DNA of 64,000 bases from positions 186,001 through 250,000 of the forward strand of contig NZ_LR217730.1 in NCBI RefSeq assembly GCF_900698985.1, read 5' to 3'. Shown one piece after another: positions 50,481-61,147 of the stretch; within the stretch, counting starts at the first letter, position 1, and every line of letters starts with the position of its first letter. Origin of the DNA: Erwinia_E haradaeae_B (GTDB taxonomy: Bacteria > Pseudomonadota > Gammaproteobacteria > Enterobacterales > Enterobacteriaceae). The notes under the pieces are model-generated. The model worked only from the letters and a program-made list of their open reading frames with translations. It did no database searches and was not told the origin of the DNA. The position numbers were made by a program, and so were the translations under genes.

Positions 50481-50873
50481 TTATCGCTTGGAGAACTGCG
50501 GACGACGACGAGCCTTACGAAAACCAACTTTCTTACGTTCCACCTGGCGAGCATCTCGCGTTACAAATCCTGCTTTACGTAATTCGCTGCGTAATGATTC
50601 ATTGTATTTTATTAAAGCTCGTGTAATACCGTGACGGATTGCGCCCGCTTGTCCTGAGATACCTCCGCCTTTCACGGTAATATATAAATCAAATGTATTT
50701 ACCATATCTAATAATTCTAGTGGCTGACAAACTACCATGCAAGCAGTTTTGCGACTAAAGTATTCTTTTAAAGAACGCTGGTTAATAGTAATACTACCAC
50801 TACCTGTCTTAAGAAAGACACGTGCAGAGGCGCTTTTTCGGCGACCAGTTCCATAGTTTGTCTTCTCAACCAT
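50481..50873 (-). CDS. rpsI: 30S ribosomal protein S9
   Basis: Small-subunit protein whose C-terminal tail reaches the P-site tRNA. 130 residues, the same as E. coli. Conserved: YGTGRRKSASARVF, the glycine-rich VKGGGISGQAGAIRHGITRALI, and the end RKARRRPQFSKR, with the final Ser-Lys-Arg that touches tRNA. ATG 50873 has AGGA about 9 bases upstream. It follows rplM after 15 bases on the same strand and is closed by a strong terminator. Standard rplM-rpsI operon. Confidence 0.98.
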   Translation of the reverse strand: MVEKTNYGTGRRKSASARVFLKTGSGSITINQRSLKEYFSRKTACMVVCQPLELLDMVNTFDLYITVKGGGISGQAGAIRHGITRALIKYNESLRSELRKAGFVTRDARQVERKKVGFRKARRRPQFSKR

Positions 50874-50888
50874 TTTCTAACATCCTAA

Positions 50889-51317
50889 TTATATGTCAAG
50901 AACTTGTGGTTTTTGTGCCGCATGCTCATGTCTATCACCGGCATATACTTTGAGTTTTTTGTACATCTGACGACCTAATGGACCTTTTGGTAGCATACCT
51001 TTGACTGCGATTTCAATTACTTTTTCGGGGTAACGATTAATCATCTCTGAAAAAGTTAATGCTTTGATGCCACCAATATGTCCAGTATAATGATAATACA
51101 TTTTATCATTAGGCTTATTGCCAGTTATAGCTATTTTTTTGGCATTGAGGACGATAATATAATCACCTGTATCCACATGTGGAGTATACTCCGCTTTATG
51201 TTTTCCGCGCAATCGAAGAGCTAATCCTGTTGCCAAGCGACCTAAGGTTTTACATGCTGCATCAACAACATACCAATTATGCTGGACCGATTCTGCCTTA
51301 GCTGTAAAAGTTCTCAT
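50889..51317 (-). CDS. rplM: 50S ribosomal protein L13
   Basis: Early-assembling large-subunit protein. 142 residues, the same as E. coli, matching throughout: MRTFTAKAESVQHNWYVVDA, GKHKAEYTPHVDTGDYIIVLNA, HIGGIKALTF, EIAVKGMLPKGPLGRQMYKKLKVYAG, and the end PQVLDI. First gene of rplM-rpsI. In E. coli L13 represses its own operon through the mRNA leader. Here a 20-bp hairpin (51346-51391) stands 28 bases upstream of the ATG and is a candidate for that control site. The ribosome binding site is weak (GGAT about 11 bases upstream). Confidence 0.98.
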   Translation of the reverse strand: MRTFTAKAESVQHNWYVVDAACKTLGRLATGLALRLRGKHKAEYTPHVDTGDYIIVLNAKKIAITGNKPNDKMYYHYTGHIGGIKALTFSEMINRYPEKVIEIAVKGMLPKGPLGRQMYKKLKVYAGDRHEHAAQKPQVLDI

Positions 51318-51345
51318 CTAAATACGTATCCATGTTAAATTGTAT

Positions 51346-51391
51346 ATTGATAAAATCTAAGATTTAATAAAAAATTTTAGATTTTATCAAT
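51346..51391 (-). promoter_or_regulatory. 20-bp hairpin in rplM-rpsI leader
   Basis: ATTGATAAAATCTAA (51346-51360) and TTAGATTTTATCAAT (51377-51391) are exact complements. The stem extends inward by one G-U and four A-T pairs to a 6-base loop, 20 bp in all. No T run follows on the rplM strand, so it is not a terminator. It lies in the 5' leader where L13 self-control acts in E. coli. Confidence 0.6.
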
Positions 51392-53590
51392 CTATATATA
51401 TTAATCACTTCACCTCTGTCTCTCTTGGACGTATAGGTCATTGAGTATAGAAGATCTTCATTATAAGCTTAATAAACTTATTATGATACTTAATATATAA
51501 GATTATAAAGAAGTAATTTATAAAAATCGAATGTTTTTTGCAAGAAATTGATTAGATTTAAATTAATAGATAATTCTCGTCTATTTATATTTGCAAATAA
51601 CACCTTAAGTAAGCATAGCGTTATTTTTATTCGTAAGGTGAAAATCTATACTGAGAGAGTAGTTACTTAAGTACATATTCGTTCATCCCTTGTGTTATTT
51701 TTTGTTATACCTTATATGATTCAACATATTTCTTTAGAGTATTAAGTGAATATTTCATATACGAAATATATTATAGAAGAAACATATAAAGCGAATCATA
51801 TACTTAGAGATTAATCATTATAAATAATAGTTTAACATAAAATAATCTTTAAACATGTACACGTATGATAATTTAGTTCAAAATAATTATATTTCATTTT
51901 TTAGGTATAATCACTAATGCTGTAATTTTTTAATATTTTACTATCAGTAGTGTTAGTATTAAATAATTTTAAGTGCATCTTAAGCGTTTCATTAATCTGA
52001 GTAAAGCTTATAGTATTCTGCTAATTTTTTTTAGAATATATATATCATTATGAGGTAATATTTTTATTCATAGATTTTATTATGGTGTGTTTTTATTAAA
52101 AAAAATTTATAATAAATCTTATATTTGATTGCTTAAGTAACTTTATGGGTAGAGTTAAAAAAAATTCGGGCATGTCTTACATATTGGGTAGAGACTAATA
52201 ATACTTTATTACTATTTTAAAGCTAATTAATTATTATAGGGGGTTTTTAATGATTATTCTACAATAACGCATAAGGCACTTAAGGTACGTAAAATTATAA
52301 TTATAGAGCTACATGTAATTAAGACGTGTATTATTTTAGTTAAGTATATATTAATAATGGCACATATATTAATTTAGCACTATTTTTCTTCTTAGCATCT
52401 TAGCATTTAGTAAAATATATACTACTAAAATATATAATATAATTCTTATAGCTATCTATGATGTTTGGCTGATATAGCTGACATGATTTTTATATATTAC
52501 ATTACATATTATTGTTTATATGGTACTAGTAATTAAATTTGATGTTGCCCGCATTATCAGTTGATAAAAATTTTTCTATTTATTGGTTTTATTAAAAATT
52601 TTTGAATTTATTAGCGAGCTATATCTTCAATAGAGTATTCTATTATACGTATTGCGTCACAAGCTATAATAATTTATATCTTCATAGAACTATAAACCTT
52701 ATAAGCACGAAATAATCACTATAGTTATTGTAATTCTCGGTTCTTTTTTTGAATATAGATAATAAAATATACTAAACATGATTGATTATTATAAGGTTGA
52801 CAGGTTAATAAGCTCAAGGATCGTAGATGTTGATATAAAGTGTTTTTACCATTAGTTTTAGAATTACTATTTCATATGTAGAAGATAATGATGATTTTTT
52901 TTTGTTTAATATTTGAATAATTTTTTGATTATATAATATGAATATCTAATTAATTTATGAATTAGTATCTTAAAATACTATTTTAGTTAAAAATAGATAA
53001 TTGGAATATTTTTTAAAATATTAGGATATCACTTTAACTAGTGTGATGGTAAATATGTTTTATGACTGCTTTTTATATATTATATTATATTTGTATACTT
53101 TAGTTAATTTTTAGAATAAGTGATTTGTGTCTTATTACTATAATTAGTATTTTTTTCTTTAAACCCGCAAAAAAAATATAGAAAAATTTTACTAAATGTG
53201 AGTTTGTAAGTTATAAATTTTTATCATTAGAACTTAGATCTGTGGTCATTCTTTTAAAAGAGCAGAGAGCTAATTTAATATTAAAAAAGTGGAATTCTAT
53301 TGTGTTTAATATATTTCATCTAATAATCACTGCATTTTATGTATTTACTAGTCTTTGAGTTTTTAGTGCATATATAATATGCTTTTATGTTTATAAAATT
53401 ATACTCACATGAATCAAAACTAGCTCCGTACATAGGTTCTTTGATCAAGTTTCTAAAATTGGTTGTATTAAAAAAGAATACTAAAGATCTGTATAGGTTT
53501 ATTATCTATTTTAGGATATAAATCTGTTTATATTAGATTTCTCTATACGTTTTTCAAAAATTATATAGTAAATAGATATAGCAATAGATA

Positions 53591-53642
53591 TTTTATAATA
53601 AAGTATGATTTTATTATGTCAGTACTTTTTATAATAAAGTAT
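53591..53642. repeat. 16-base direct repeat
   Basis: TTTTATAATAAAGTAT at 53591-53606 and again at 53627-53642, 36 bases apart, in featureless spacer. Confidence 0.75.
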
Positions 53643-54795
53643 AGATTACTGCTTCACTTATTAATACTATAAAAACATGTCTAATGTTTATTTATGGTCT
53701 ATTAGTATTGAATTGATTATAGAGACTTAGTGCTTACTATTAATTAGACCGGATGATTAATGAGAACGATTTATATTAATAATAATCTAGGATTATTAGT
53801 GATAATTAATATTATGGTATTATGATTAATATATACATTATCCTCGGCGTTATTTTTGTTTATAAGATACAAAAACTATTATATTTAATATTTAGACCTA
53901 TAAAAATTGTATCAGCAGTTCGATAGATGTCGATAATTATTTAATATTCAATTATGAACGAGGTAGGATAATATATTTATTGATGACAATGCGCATACCA
54001 TGTTAGAGAGCAAGCGCTAGATATAATTTTTTCTAGAATAGAAAAAAGCAGTTGTAAGAATTATCGCTCTAAGTAATATTATAAATAAAAAATAAGAATA
54101 AGATCAATGCATAATAATATGCAAGAGATCTAGATGAAATTATTTTTTTTATTTGGTACTAGTAATATGCCTCTGTGGTAGTTTGATGTTAGACCTTTAA
54201 TAGGTCAAATTTATTTTTTTTGAACATGTGTAATACAAATATTTATTTAAGTATTTTATTTAAATGATTCAGGGAACAGAAGAGGTCAAGCTAGTCATCA
54301 GAAGTTCTATTAGAATACAAATGAATACAATAATCAGATGATATCCGATTAGCAAGTGAATTTTAAAAATGTTGAGTCATTTAAGCACAAAACCTACAGA
54401 GAAGCATATAATTAAGTGTGAAAATCTTTATTAGGCGTTTAATAATCTAATATATTGCTATCTATATCTAAGAGATATCATAGAAGTTCTGCATGTTATA
54501 CGACAAAAGAAAACACAAACCTATCTAGTAAAATTATCACTAATTTTAATACGCTAAAATATTTATTTATTATTTTACAGTAATCTGTGTTTCTAGCTGA
54601 TGTGATAGAATTGATATAATTGCTCTTCTTTTTTTGGCTCTATACTATCTATACGATGACTATATCTTGTTTATTAGTTAACTAAAATAGGTTTTTTATG
54701 AAAAATAATCTCACATTAATATGGTGATATTAAAAAGATCTTTTTTTTGAAATTTTTATTTAGTAATTTTATATTTTAATATCCCATCTATTTAT

Positions 54796-55104
54796 TTATG
54801 GAAAATAAATTTCAACATTGTTAAATCCCTTTTCACGTAAAAAAAGCGCTTGTAATCGACTCATTAATCCATTATTGCAATATAGAAGATAAGATTTTTT
54901 TTGATCTAAGGCACTAAATTGGCTATCTAGATAATAGAATGGTAAAGTTTTTACTAGAAAATTAGAAAGTTTTAAAGGTCGGTCTTCTTGTTCATTTTGT
55001 GAGCGAATATCTAAAACAATATATTTCTGATCATATTTAACAACCTGATTTATTTGGTTAAGATTCTGGTCGCTCTGAATGATAGTTTTACAGGCAGATA
55101 TCAT
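54796..55104 (-). CDS. thiI: Stand-alone ThiI-type rhodanese domain
   Basis: A 102-residue protein matching only the C-terminal rhodanese domain of E. coli ThiI (482 residues): LDIRSQNEQEDRPLK, LPFYYLD, LDQKKSYLLYCNNG, MSRLQALFLREKGFNNV. Cys76 corresponds to the persulfide Cys456, both 26 residues from the end. The THUMP and PP-loop domains that make 4-thiouridine in tRNA are absent; the 446 bases upstream are too short for them. It is not a simple relic: ATG 55104 has AGGAG 6 bases upstream and the frame is clean. In Salmonella the rhodanese domain of ThiI alone suffices for thiamine thiazole synthesis, so a sulfur-transfer role is plausible. The gene name denotes domain origin only. Confidence 0.85.
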   Translation of the reverse strand: MISACKTIIQSDQNLNQINQVVKYDQKYIVLDIRSQNEQEDRPLKLSNFLVKTLPFYYLDSQFSALDQKKSYLLYCNNGLMSRLQALFLREKGFNNVEIYFP

Positions 55105-55550
55105 CTAATTCTCCTATTGAGACCTATAATTTTCTTAAGATCTATAAAAACGAGATCTGCATATTTTTTTGATAACGATATTGTAATAGTTTTTAAGTTT
55201 AGTCACTATATATACTAATTCTTTAAATATTATAGCTTAAAATTATCATCATAATTCCATATTAATGTCTTTTTATAAAGTTTAATTAACACTAACGAGG
55301 ATGAAAAGTAGTTCTCGTAAAGTGAAAGTTTTAAAATTTTTAAATAAAAAACCCATTATATTATGATTGTTATTCGATATCAAGAGAGTTCATAAAAGTG
55401 ATTGATGATATCAACTTTATATAATGCTTTTAATGTAAAAAATCAATTAAAAATTAAATAAATTATTATTATATTGACATATAAACATCTCACATAAAAA
55501 AGAATTCATGCATACGTTTTATATATTAATCAGATCTTTATTAACAATAA
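55105..55550. other. yfaE-thiI spacer
   Basis: 446 bases, AT-rich. It carries the ribosome binding site of the rhodanese gene at its lower end. No sign of ThiI N-terminal sequence and no clear terminator for yfaE. Confidence 0.6.
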
Positions 55551-55820
55551 TTACTGATGAGGTATGGCAATTTCAATGTCACTACATACGTGACATATAC
55601 AGGGAAGGATTTCACCGGGCTGGATAAAAGTAATAGGCTGTGTTCTATATTTCACTACACCCTGTAATAAGTGTATACGGCATAAGCCACAATATCCTGC
55701 ACGGCACTGGTATTCAGAATAGATATTATGTAACTCTAAAGTGGTTAGAAGGTTATGGTGCAGATCACACCATATTAATTTCATACCAGAAGGGTTGAGT
55801 GTAATAATAGTTTTTTTCAT
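55551..55820 (-). CDS. yfaE: 2Fe-2S ferredoxin YfaE, maintains NrdB cofactor
   Basis: Small plant-type ferredoxin that reduces the diferric centre of NrdB to rebuild the diferric-tyrosyl radical. 89 residues against 84 in E. coli. The four cluster ligands are Cys39, Cys44, Cys47 (YQCRAGYCGLC) and Cys74 (EILPC). FIQPGEILPC and DIEI match E. coli closely. ATG 55820 is 6 bases after the NrdB stop, so it is translated from the nrdAB mRNA, as in E. coli. Two further cysteines (76, 79) lie near the last ligand. Confidence 0.95.
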   Translation of the reverse strand: MKKTIITLNPSGMKLIWCDLHHNLLTTLELHNIYSEYQCRAGYCGLCRIHLLQGVVKYRTQPITFIQPGEILPCICHVCSDIEIAIPHQ

Positions 55821-55826
55821 GAGGAA

Positions 55827-56960
55827 TTATAGCCGATAATCAATAAAATCATCTACATTAACTTCAGAATCAATTTGGCCTACTAGATACGAGCTTACTT
55901 CTACTTCTTGAGGAGCTGCTTGTACATTATCTGAGATTAACCATGAGTTAATCCATGGAATTGGATTATAATGGGCTTGAAAAGGTGGATCTAGACCAAC
56001 AGCATGCATACGAATATTAGTGATATATTCAATATATTGACATAAAATGGTTTTGTTGAGACCAATCATCGATCCGTTTCTGAATAGATATTCAGCCCAT
56101 TCTTTTTCTTGTTTCGCTGCTAGCAGAAATAAATCATAACATTGCTGTTGACATTCTTTAGCTATTTCTGCTGCCTCTGGATCGTCATCACCATTGCGAA
56201 GTAAGTTTAGAATATACTGAGTGCCAGTAACATGAAGTGCTTCATCACGAGCAATCATCTTGATAATTTTAGCATTACCTTCCATTAGCTCACGTTCAGC
56301 AAAAGCGAACGAACAAGCAAAGCTCACATAGAAGCGGATAGCTTCTAGGGCATTCACACTCATTAAACAAAGATATAATTGCTTTTTTAGTATATGTATG
56401 TTGACGTTTATAGTTGTGCAATGATTAATTTGATGCACACCTTCACCTAAGAGATTCCACGCATTTGTCATGAGAATGAGATCATCATAATATTTAGAAA
56501 TATCCTTAGCACGCGATAAAATTTGTTTGTGTGTCACTATATCATCAAAGATGAGTGCGGGTTCATTAACAATATTTCGAATAATGTGAGTATATGAGCG
56601 TGAGTGAATTGTTTCAAAAAAAGCCCATGTTTCTACCCATGTTTCTAGCTCTGGAATTGAAATTATTGGTAATAGTGCGATATTTGGACTTCTTCCCTGA
56701 ATAGAGTCTAATAGTGTTTGATATTTTAAGTTACTAATAAAGATATGTTTTTCGTGCTCAGGCAGGGATTGATAATCGATACGGTCACGTGAGACATCAA
56801 TTTCTTCGGGTCGCCAGAAGAATGATAGCTGTTTTTCTATGAGTTTTTCAAATATTCGATATTTTTGCTGATCAAATCGTGAAATATTCACTGGTTGACC
56901 GAAAAACATTGGCTCCAATAGTTGATTATTTTTATGTTGAGAAAAGATTGTATAAGTCAT
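55827..56960 (-). CDS. nrdB: Ribonucleotide reductase class Ia, beta subunit
   Basis: Carries the diiron centre and tyrosyl radical needed by NrdA. 377 residues from ATG 56960 (E. coli 376). The radical Tyr (Y122 in E. coli) is in HSRSYTHIIRN, and the iron ligands are seen: Asp in LLDSIQGRSP, Glu and His in ETIHSRSY, Glu in AERELMEGNAK, Glu and His in RDEALH. The C-terminal peptide that docks to NrdA (SEVNVDDFIDYRL) is kept. ATG 56960 is chosen (MTYTIFSQ matches E. coli, GGA 7 bases upstream); an in-frame extension of 41 residues overlapping the nrdA end has no support. 64 bases separate it from nrdA. Confidence 0.97.
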   Translation of the reverse strand: MTYTIFSQHKNNQLLEPMFFGQPVNISRFDQQKYRIFEKLIEKQLSFFWRPEEIDVSRDRIDYQSLPEHEKHIFISNLKYQTLLDSIQGRSPNIALLPIISIPELETWVETWAFFETIHSRSYTHIIRNIVNEPALIFDDIVTHKQILSRAKDISKYYDDLILMTNAWNLLGEGVHQINHCTTINVNIHILKKQLYLCLMSVNALEAIRFYVSFACSFAFAERELMEGNAKIIKMIARDEALHVTGTQYILNLLRNGDDDPEAAEIAKECQQQCYDLFLLAAKQEKEWAEYLFRNGSMIGLNKTILCQYIEYITNIRMHAVGLDPPFQAHYNPIPWINSWLISDNVQAAPQEVEVSSYLVGQIDSEVNVDDFIDYRL

Positions 56961-57024
56961 TTTGTATTCCAAAACATTGAGCCAGTAGTTGTGATTTTTT
57001 CCGAAATTTACCTTATAATAGTAG

Positions 57025-59310
57025 TTACATTTTGCAAGCACCACTTTCGCAATCTTCATCCGGCGTAGAAGATAAAAAGTCATCTGTTAAGTCTTCTGTT
57101 CCATCACGGGTATTTTGATAATAAAGCGTTTTAATACCAAATTTATACGCCGTTAGTAAGTCTTTTAAAAGCTGTTTCATAGGCACTTTACCATTTATGA
57201 ATCGCATCGGATCATAATGTGTATTCGATGAAATTGCTTGATCAATGAATTTTTGCATTACGCCAACGAGCTGCAGATATCCATCATTATTTGGTATATC
57301 CCATAGTAGCTCATAATAATCTTTAAGGCGCTCATACTCTGGTATAACTTGCCGAAGCACTCCATCTTTTGAGACTTTTATGCTGATATGACCTCGAGGT
57401 GGCTCAATGCCATTGGAGGCATTAGAAATTTGTGAAGATGTTTCTGTTGGCATGACCGCTGAAAGTGTTGAGTTGCGAAGACCATAAGTTTTTACTGATT
57501 TACGTAAACCTTCCCAGTCAAGTAATAAAGGGGTGTTGCAGATAGTATCTAGATCCTTTTTGTAGGTATCAATTGGCATAATGCCTTGAGCGTAAGTTGT
57601 TTCTGCAAACCATGGGCAAGCACCTTGTTCAATAGCAAGCTCATTAGACGCTTTTAATAGCCAATATTGAATTGCTTCAAATGCTTGGTGTGTTAACACA
57701 TTGGCGCTACTATCAGAATAACGCACTCTGTGTTTTGCTAAGTAGTATGCATAATTTATCACGCCAATACCAAGAGTGCGTCGCCCCATAGCGCCACGTT
57801 TGGCTGCGGGAATAGGGTAATTCTGATAGTCTAGTAATGCATCAAGTGCTCGTACTGCTAGCGTTGCTAGTTCTTGTAGATCATCGAGATTATCAATTAC
57901 ACCAAGGTTAAACGCAGATAGAGTGCATAATGCAATTTCTCCATTTTCATCATTTATATTTTGAAGTGGTTTGGTTGGAAGAGTAATCTCAAGACATAGA
58001 TTTGATTGACGTACTGGTGCAATAGTGGGATTAAAGGGACTATGAGTGTTACAGTGATCAACGTTTTGAATATAGATTCGACCAGTAGAGGCGCGCTCTT
58101 GCATCATTAACGAAAAAAGCTGAACTGCTTTAATGCGCTGTTTTCTAATGTTTTTATCTTTTTCGTATTGGGTATAGAGTCTTTCAAATTCATCTTGATT
58201 AGCAAAGAACGCATCATAGAGCCCTGGGACATCTGATGTACTAAATAAGGTGATATCCTCACCTTGAAGCAATCGTTGATACATTAATTTATTTAGTTGT
58301 ATTCCATAATCAATATGACGCACTCGGTTATCTTCTACACCACGGTTATTTTTTAGAACTAAAAGACTTTCTACTTCTTGATGCCACATAGGGTAAAATA
58401 GAGTAGCAGCACCGCCACGCACACCTCCTTGAGAGCAGGATTTTACGGCGCTTTGAAAATGTTTATAAAATGGGATACATCCAGTATGAAATGCTTCTCC
58501 TCCACGTATAGGGCTACCTAAAGCACGAATACGACCAGCATTGATACCAATTCCAGCTCGTTGGGATACATACTTAACAATGGCACTAGCAGTGGCATTA
58601 ATCGAATCTAGACTATCATCGCACTCAATAAGCACACAAGAGCTAAATTGTCGTGTTGGGGTGCGCACTCCAGACATAATTGGTGTGGGTAATGAAATCT
58701 TAAAAGTTGAGATAGCATCATAAAAACGTTTAATATAATCTAGACGAGTGCTATTTGGATAACTAGAAAATAAGCACGCGGATACTAAGATATATAAAAA
58801 CTGAGCGCTCTCATAGATATCACCATTAATACGGTTTTGAACCAGGTATTTCCCTTCTAATTGTTTTACTGCAGCATAGGAAAAGCTCATATCACGCCAG
58901 TGATCAATAAAGCTATCCATTTTTTCAAATTCATCTAAACTGTAGTCTGTTAAAAGATGGGCGTCATATTTTCCCATAGATACCATACGTGTCACTTGGT
59001 CAATTAGCTTAGGTGGTTCGAATTGACCATATGCTTTTTTTCTCAAATGAAAAATAGCTAGACGTGCGGCCATGTATTGGTAATCAGGTGCGTCTGCTGA
59101 GATAAGATCCGCAGCTGATTTAATGATGGTTTCATGAATATCAAATGTACGGATACCTGGGTAAAATTGGATACGAGAGCACAATTCCACCTGAGATACA
59201 GAGACATTATGTAGATTTTCTGCTGCCCAGTTGAGTACGCGGTGTATTTTTTCTAGATCGATACGCTCAGTTCGGCCATCGCGTTTAGTTACAAAAAGAC
59301 TGTGATTCAT
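57025..59310 (-). CDS. nrdA: Ribonucleotide reductase class Ia, alpha subunit
   Basis: Reduces ribonucleoside diphosphates to deoxyribonucleotides. 761 residues, the same as E. coli. The N-terminal ATP-cone (VTKRDGRTERIDLEKIHRVL) gives allosteric control. Active-site residues at E. coli positions: Cys225 (FSSCVLIE), Asn437/Cys439/Glu441 (SNLCLE), Cys462 (IALCTLSAF), radical-path Tyr730/731 (KTLYYQNTRDG), and the redox pair Cys754/Cys759 in DCESGACKM. Start MNHSLFVTKRDG matches E. coli; GGATAGG lies upstream. First gene of nrdA-nrdB-yfaE, so the whole aerobic system is present. Confidence 0.98.
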   Translation of the reverse strand: MNHSLFVTKRDGRTERIDLEKIHRVLNWAAENLHNVSVSQVELCSRIQFYPGIRTFDIHETIIKSAADLISADAPDYQYMAARLAIFHLRKKAYGQFEPPKLIDQVTRMVSMGKYDAHLLTDYSLDEFEKMDSFIDHWRDMSFSYAAVKQLEGKYLVQNRINGDIYESAQFLYILVSACLFSSYPNSTRLDYIKRFYDAISTFKISLPTPIMSGVRTPTRQFSSCVLIECDDSLDSINATASAIVKYVSQRAGIGINAGRIRALGSPIRGGEAFHTGCIPFYKHFQSAVKSCSQGGVRGGAATLFYPMWHQEVESLLVLKNNRGVEDNRVRHIDYGIQLNKLMYQRLLQGEDITLFSTSDVPGLYDAFFANQDEFERLYTQYEKDKNIRKQRIKAVQLFSLMMQERASTGRIYIQNVDHCNTHSPFNPTIAPVRQSNLCLEITLPTKPLQNINDENGEIALCTLSAFNLGVIDNLDDLQELATLAVRALDALLDYQNYPIPAAKRGAMGRRTLGIGVINYAYYLAKHRVRYSDSSANVLTHQAFEAIQYWLLKASNELAIEQGACPWFAETTYAQGIMPIDTYKKDLDTICNTPLLLDWEGLRKSVKTYGLRNSTLSAVMPTETSSQISNASNGIEPPRGHISIKVSKDGVLRQVIPEYERLKDYYELLWDIPNNDGYLQLVGVMQKFIDQAISSNTHYDPMRFINGKVPMKQLLKDLLTAYKFGIKTLYYQNTRDGTEDLTDDFLSSTPDEDCESGACKM

Positions 59311-59394
59311 GTTGGGCTTTACCTATCCTTAACAAATAATTCCTATAGTCATATACAGATAGATCTTTGTAGTTACCTTTTTGATCAATGTTAC

Positions 59395-59432
59395 ATTATA
59401 GGATGGGAGTGGTGGCAGTTTTAACCACAACG
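59395..59432 (-). promoter_or_regulatory. Candidate nrdA promoter and GC-rich upstream box
   Basis: On the minus strand TATAAT (59395-59400) lies about 85 bases before the nrdA ATG. Just upstream is a block unusually rich in C (CCACCACTCCCATCC) with a GTGG/CCAC inverted repeat. No good -35 is visible, so activator dependence is possible. Confidence 0.4.
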
Positions 59433-61113
59433 AATAATCATATATAATAAAATATATAATTATATACTATAATAATGAGTATGCTCATAGCTCTAGCTTG
59501 CTGAACGAGGCTGGATCTCTAAATAAACTGAAATGTGTGTAAATTTTATTTTTTACCTCCTGACAGTTTTTATATTTAGGGGTTATTATAAGATAACGTA
59601 TGTTTTATTATCGGGCCTCATATTAGCTATTACTGTAGAGATATAATTAGAAGTATTGATACATATTGTAGTACTAATATGAGTGATTTATTCAACCATT
59701 AGGCGGATATGCGTATGTAGTTAAGGTATTACGTAACTATTGTATTCTCGCCAGTTATAGAATTTAATAATTAATCTGCAGCTCTTGACAACTGCTTTAG
59801 TTGAGATAAGTAGTCGAGCTCAGATTAAGACCAGATATCTTCATAGTACATGTGTGCCCTAAGATGTAGCATTACTACGTATTATTAGTTTTCTAATTTT
59901 TAGAAGTAAATAACTTTGATTATTTACCTGGTTTTAGAGGGATGTTATTCGCATAACATAATAGTCTAATTAATACATGATTATCTTATGTACATAATAA
60001 TATGCACTATATAAAAATTACTTGCTTAGCTAAATATGGTTATTGTTTGCATATATTATAAGGCTTTGTTTAAAATTATTTTTATATTTTTATTATTATT
60101 TTCCTTATCATGGTGAAACCCACTGATATTGTCTTGGTGAGACTTAGAAAGTTAGTTAATACGCATAATATTATTATCTATGCTTCTGATTTAAGTAATC
60201 AAACTATGTTGCATGTTACATTCATGCATAAATTAACTAAATGTCTTATCTTAATATCCTAAGTATATATGCATAGCATAATGTAAAAAGAGGAGAGATA
60301 TCTTTCAAAAACCATAGATTATCATGATTTTTGTTCTTTTTGTGTGCATTTTCTTATATGTTATGGTTTTATAAGTAGTTTATGAATAGTAAGATAAAAT
60401 AGCTGATTGTTATGTCATATTGTTAGTGCTAATAGCTTTTACCTGTATGCATCTAATGCATACATGTTTATTATTAAAGTATATACTATGCTAGTACATC
60501 AGTATGACAGTAGGATAAAATATTTATTTTTTATATTAATTTTATTTTATCTATACTTTTCACTAGGATAGATTGAGAATGACTATTCTTAAGTGATGCG
60601 CTGATTATTTTTTTTATTTATAGGATTAAATTATTTTCAGCTTTAGAAAAAAATTTTATCAGTTTTATTGTTTTTTCCACTCATGCATTATGAGTGAGAA
60701 GTCGTTTATTGTGAAAGGACTCTATAATCGATGAAATAAAGATTAGCAGGTGATAGCATATTTTTCTTAATTGTTTGAGACTAGAAAAATAACATTATTT
60801 TTATTTTTATATATTTTATGGTGACAGCCGCATCTTGCATACACATGGACATTTTAAGTAGATATAAACTATCAATACATATTGATCAGATTTTGTATCT
60901 ATTCAATTATTTATCATATTTAACGTTTTTATAGCTTCTTGTATGCAAAAAATATAGTGCAAATCGCATGATTTATGATGTAAGAAAAAATTATTTTTGC
61001 CGAAGTTCAGTTATTATTAGTACATATTAATTGCATACGGTAAAGTATAATATAAAGTATTGTTTTATTATTAATGTTATATAATAATTCAATGTAAAAA
61101 TAATATCTATTCT

Positions 61114-61147
61114 ATCCTCAGACGTTTTGTTAGAAAGCTCTGAGGAT
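61114..61147 (-). terminator. Hairpin at gnd 3' end
   Basis: ATCCTCAGA (61114-61122) and TCTGAGGAT (61139-61147) form a perfect 9-bp stem with a 16-base loop, 17 bases beyond the gnd stop. The T stretch is poor on the gnd strand. Position and stem strength favour a 3' end element. Confidence 0.6.

Larger units (their letters stand above)
51318..54795. other. Longest spacer, 3.5 kb, upstream of rplM
   Basis: Apart from the rplM leader hairpin (51346-51391) and a 16-base direct repeat (53591-53642) I see no gene, tRNA, mobile element or ordered repeat. Reading frames are short on both strands. In E. coli zapE lies upstream of rplM; no trace is visible. Confidence 0.6.

Noticed and set aside
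60821..60937. 38-codon ORF starting MVTAASC
   Set aside because: No ribosome binding site and no recognisable similarity.
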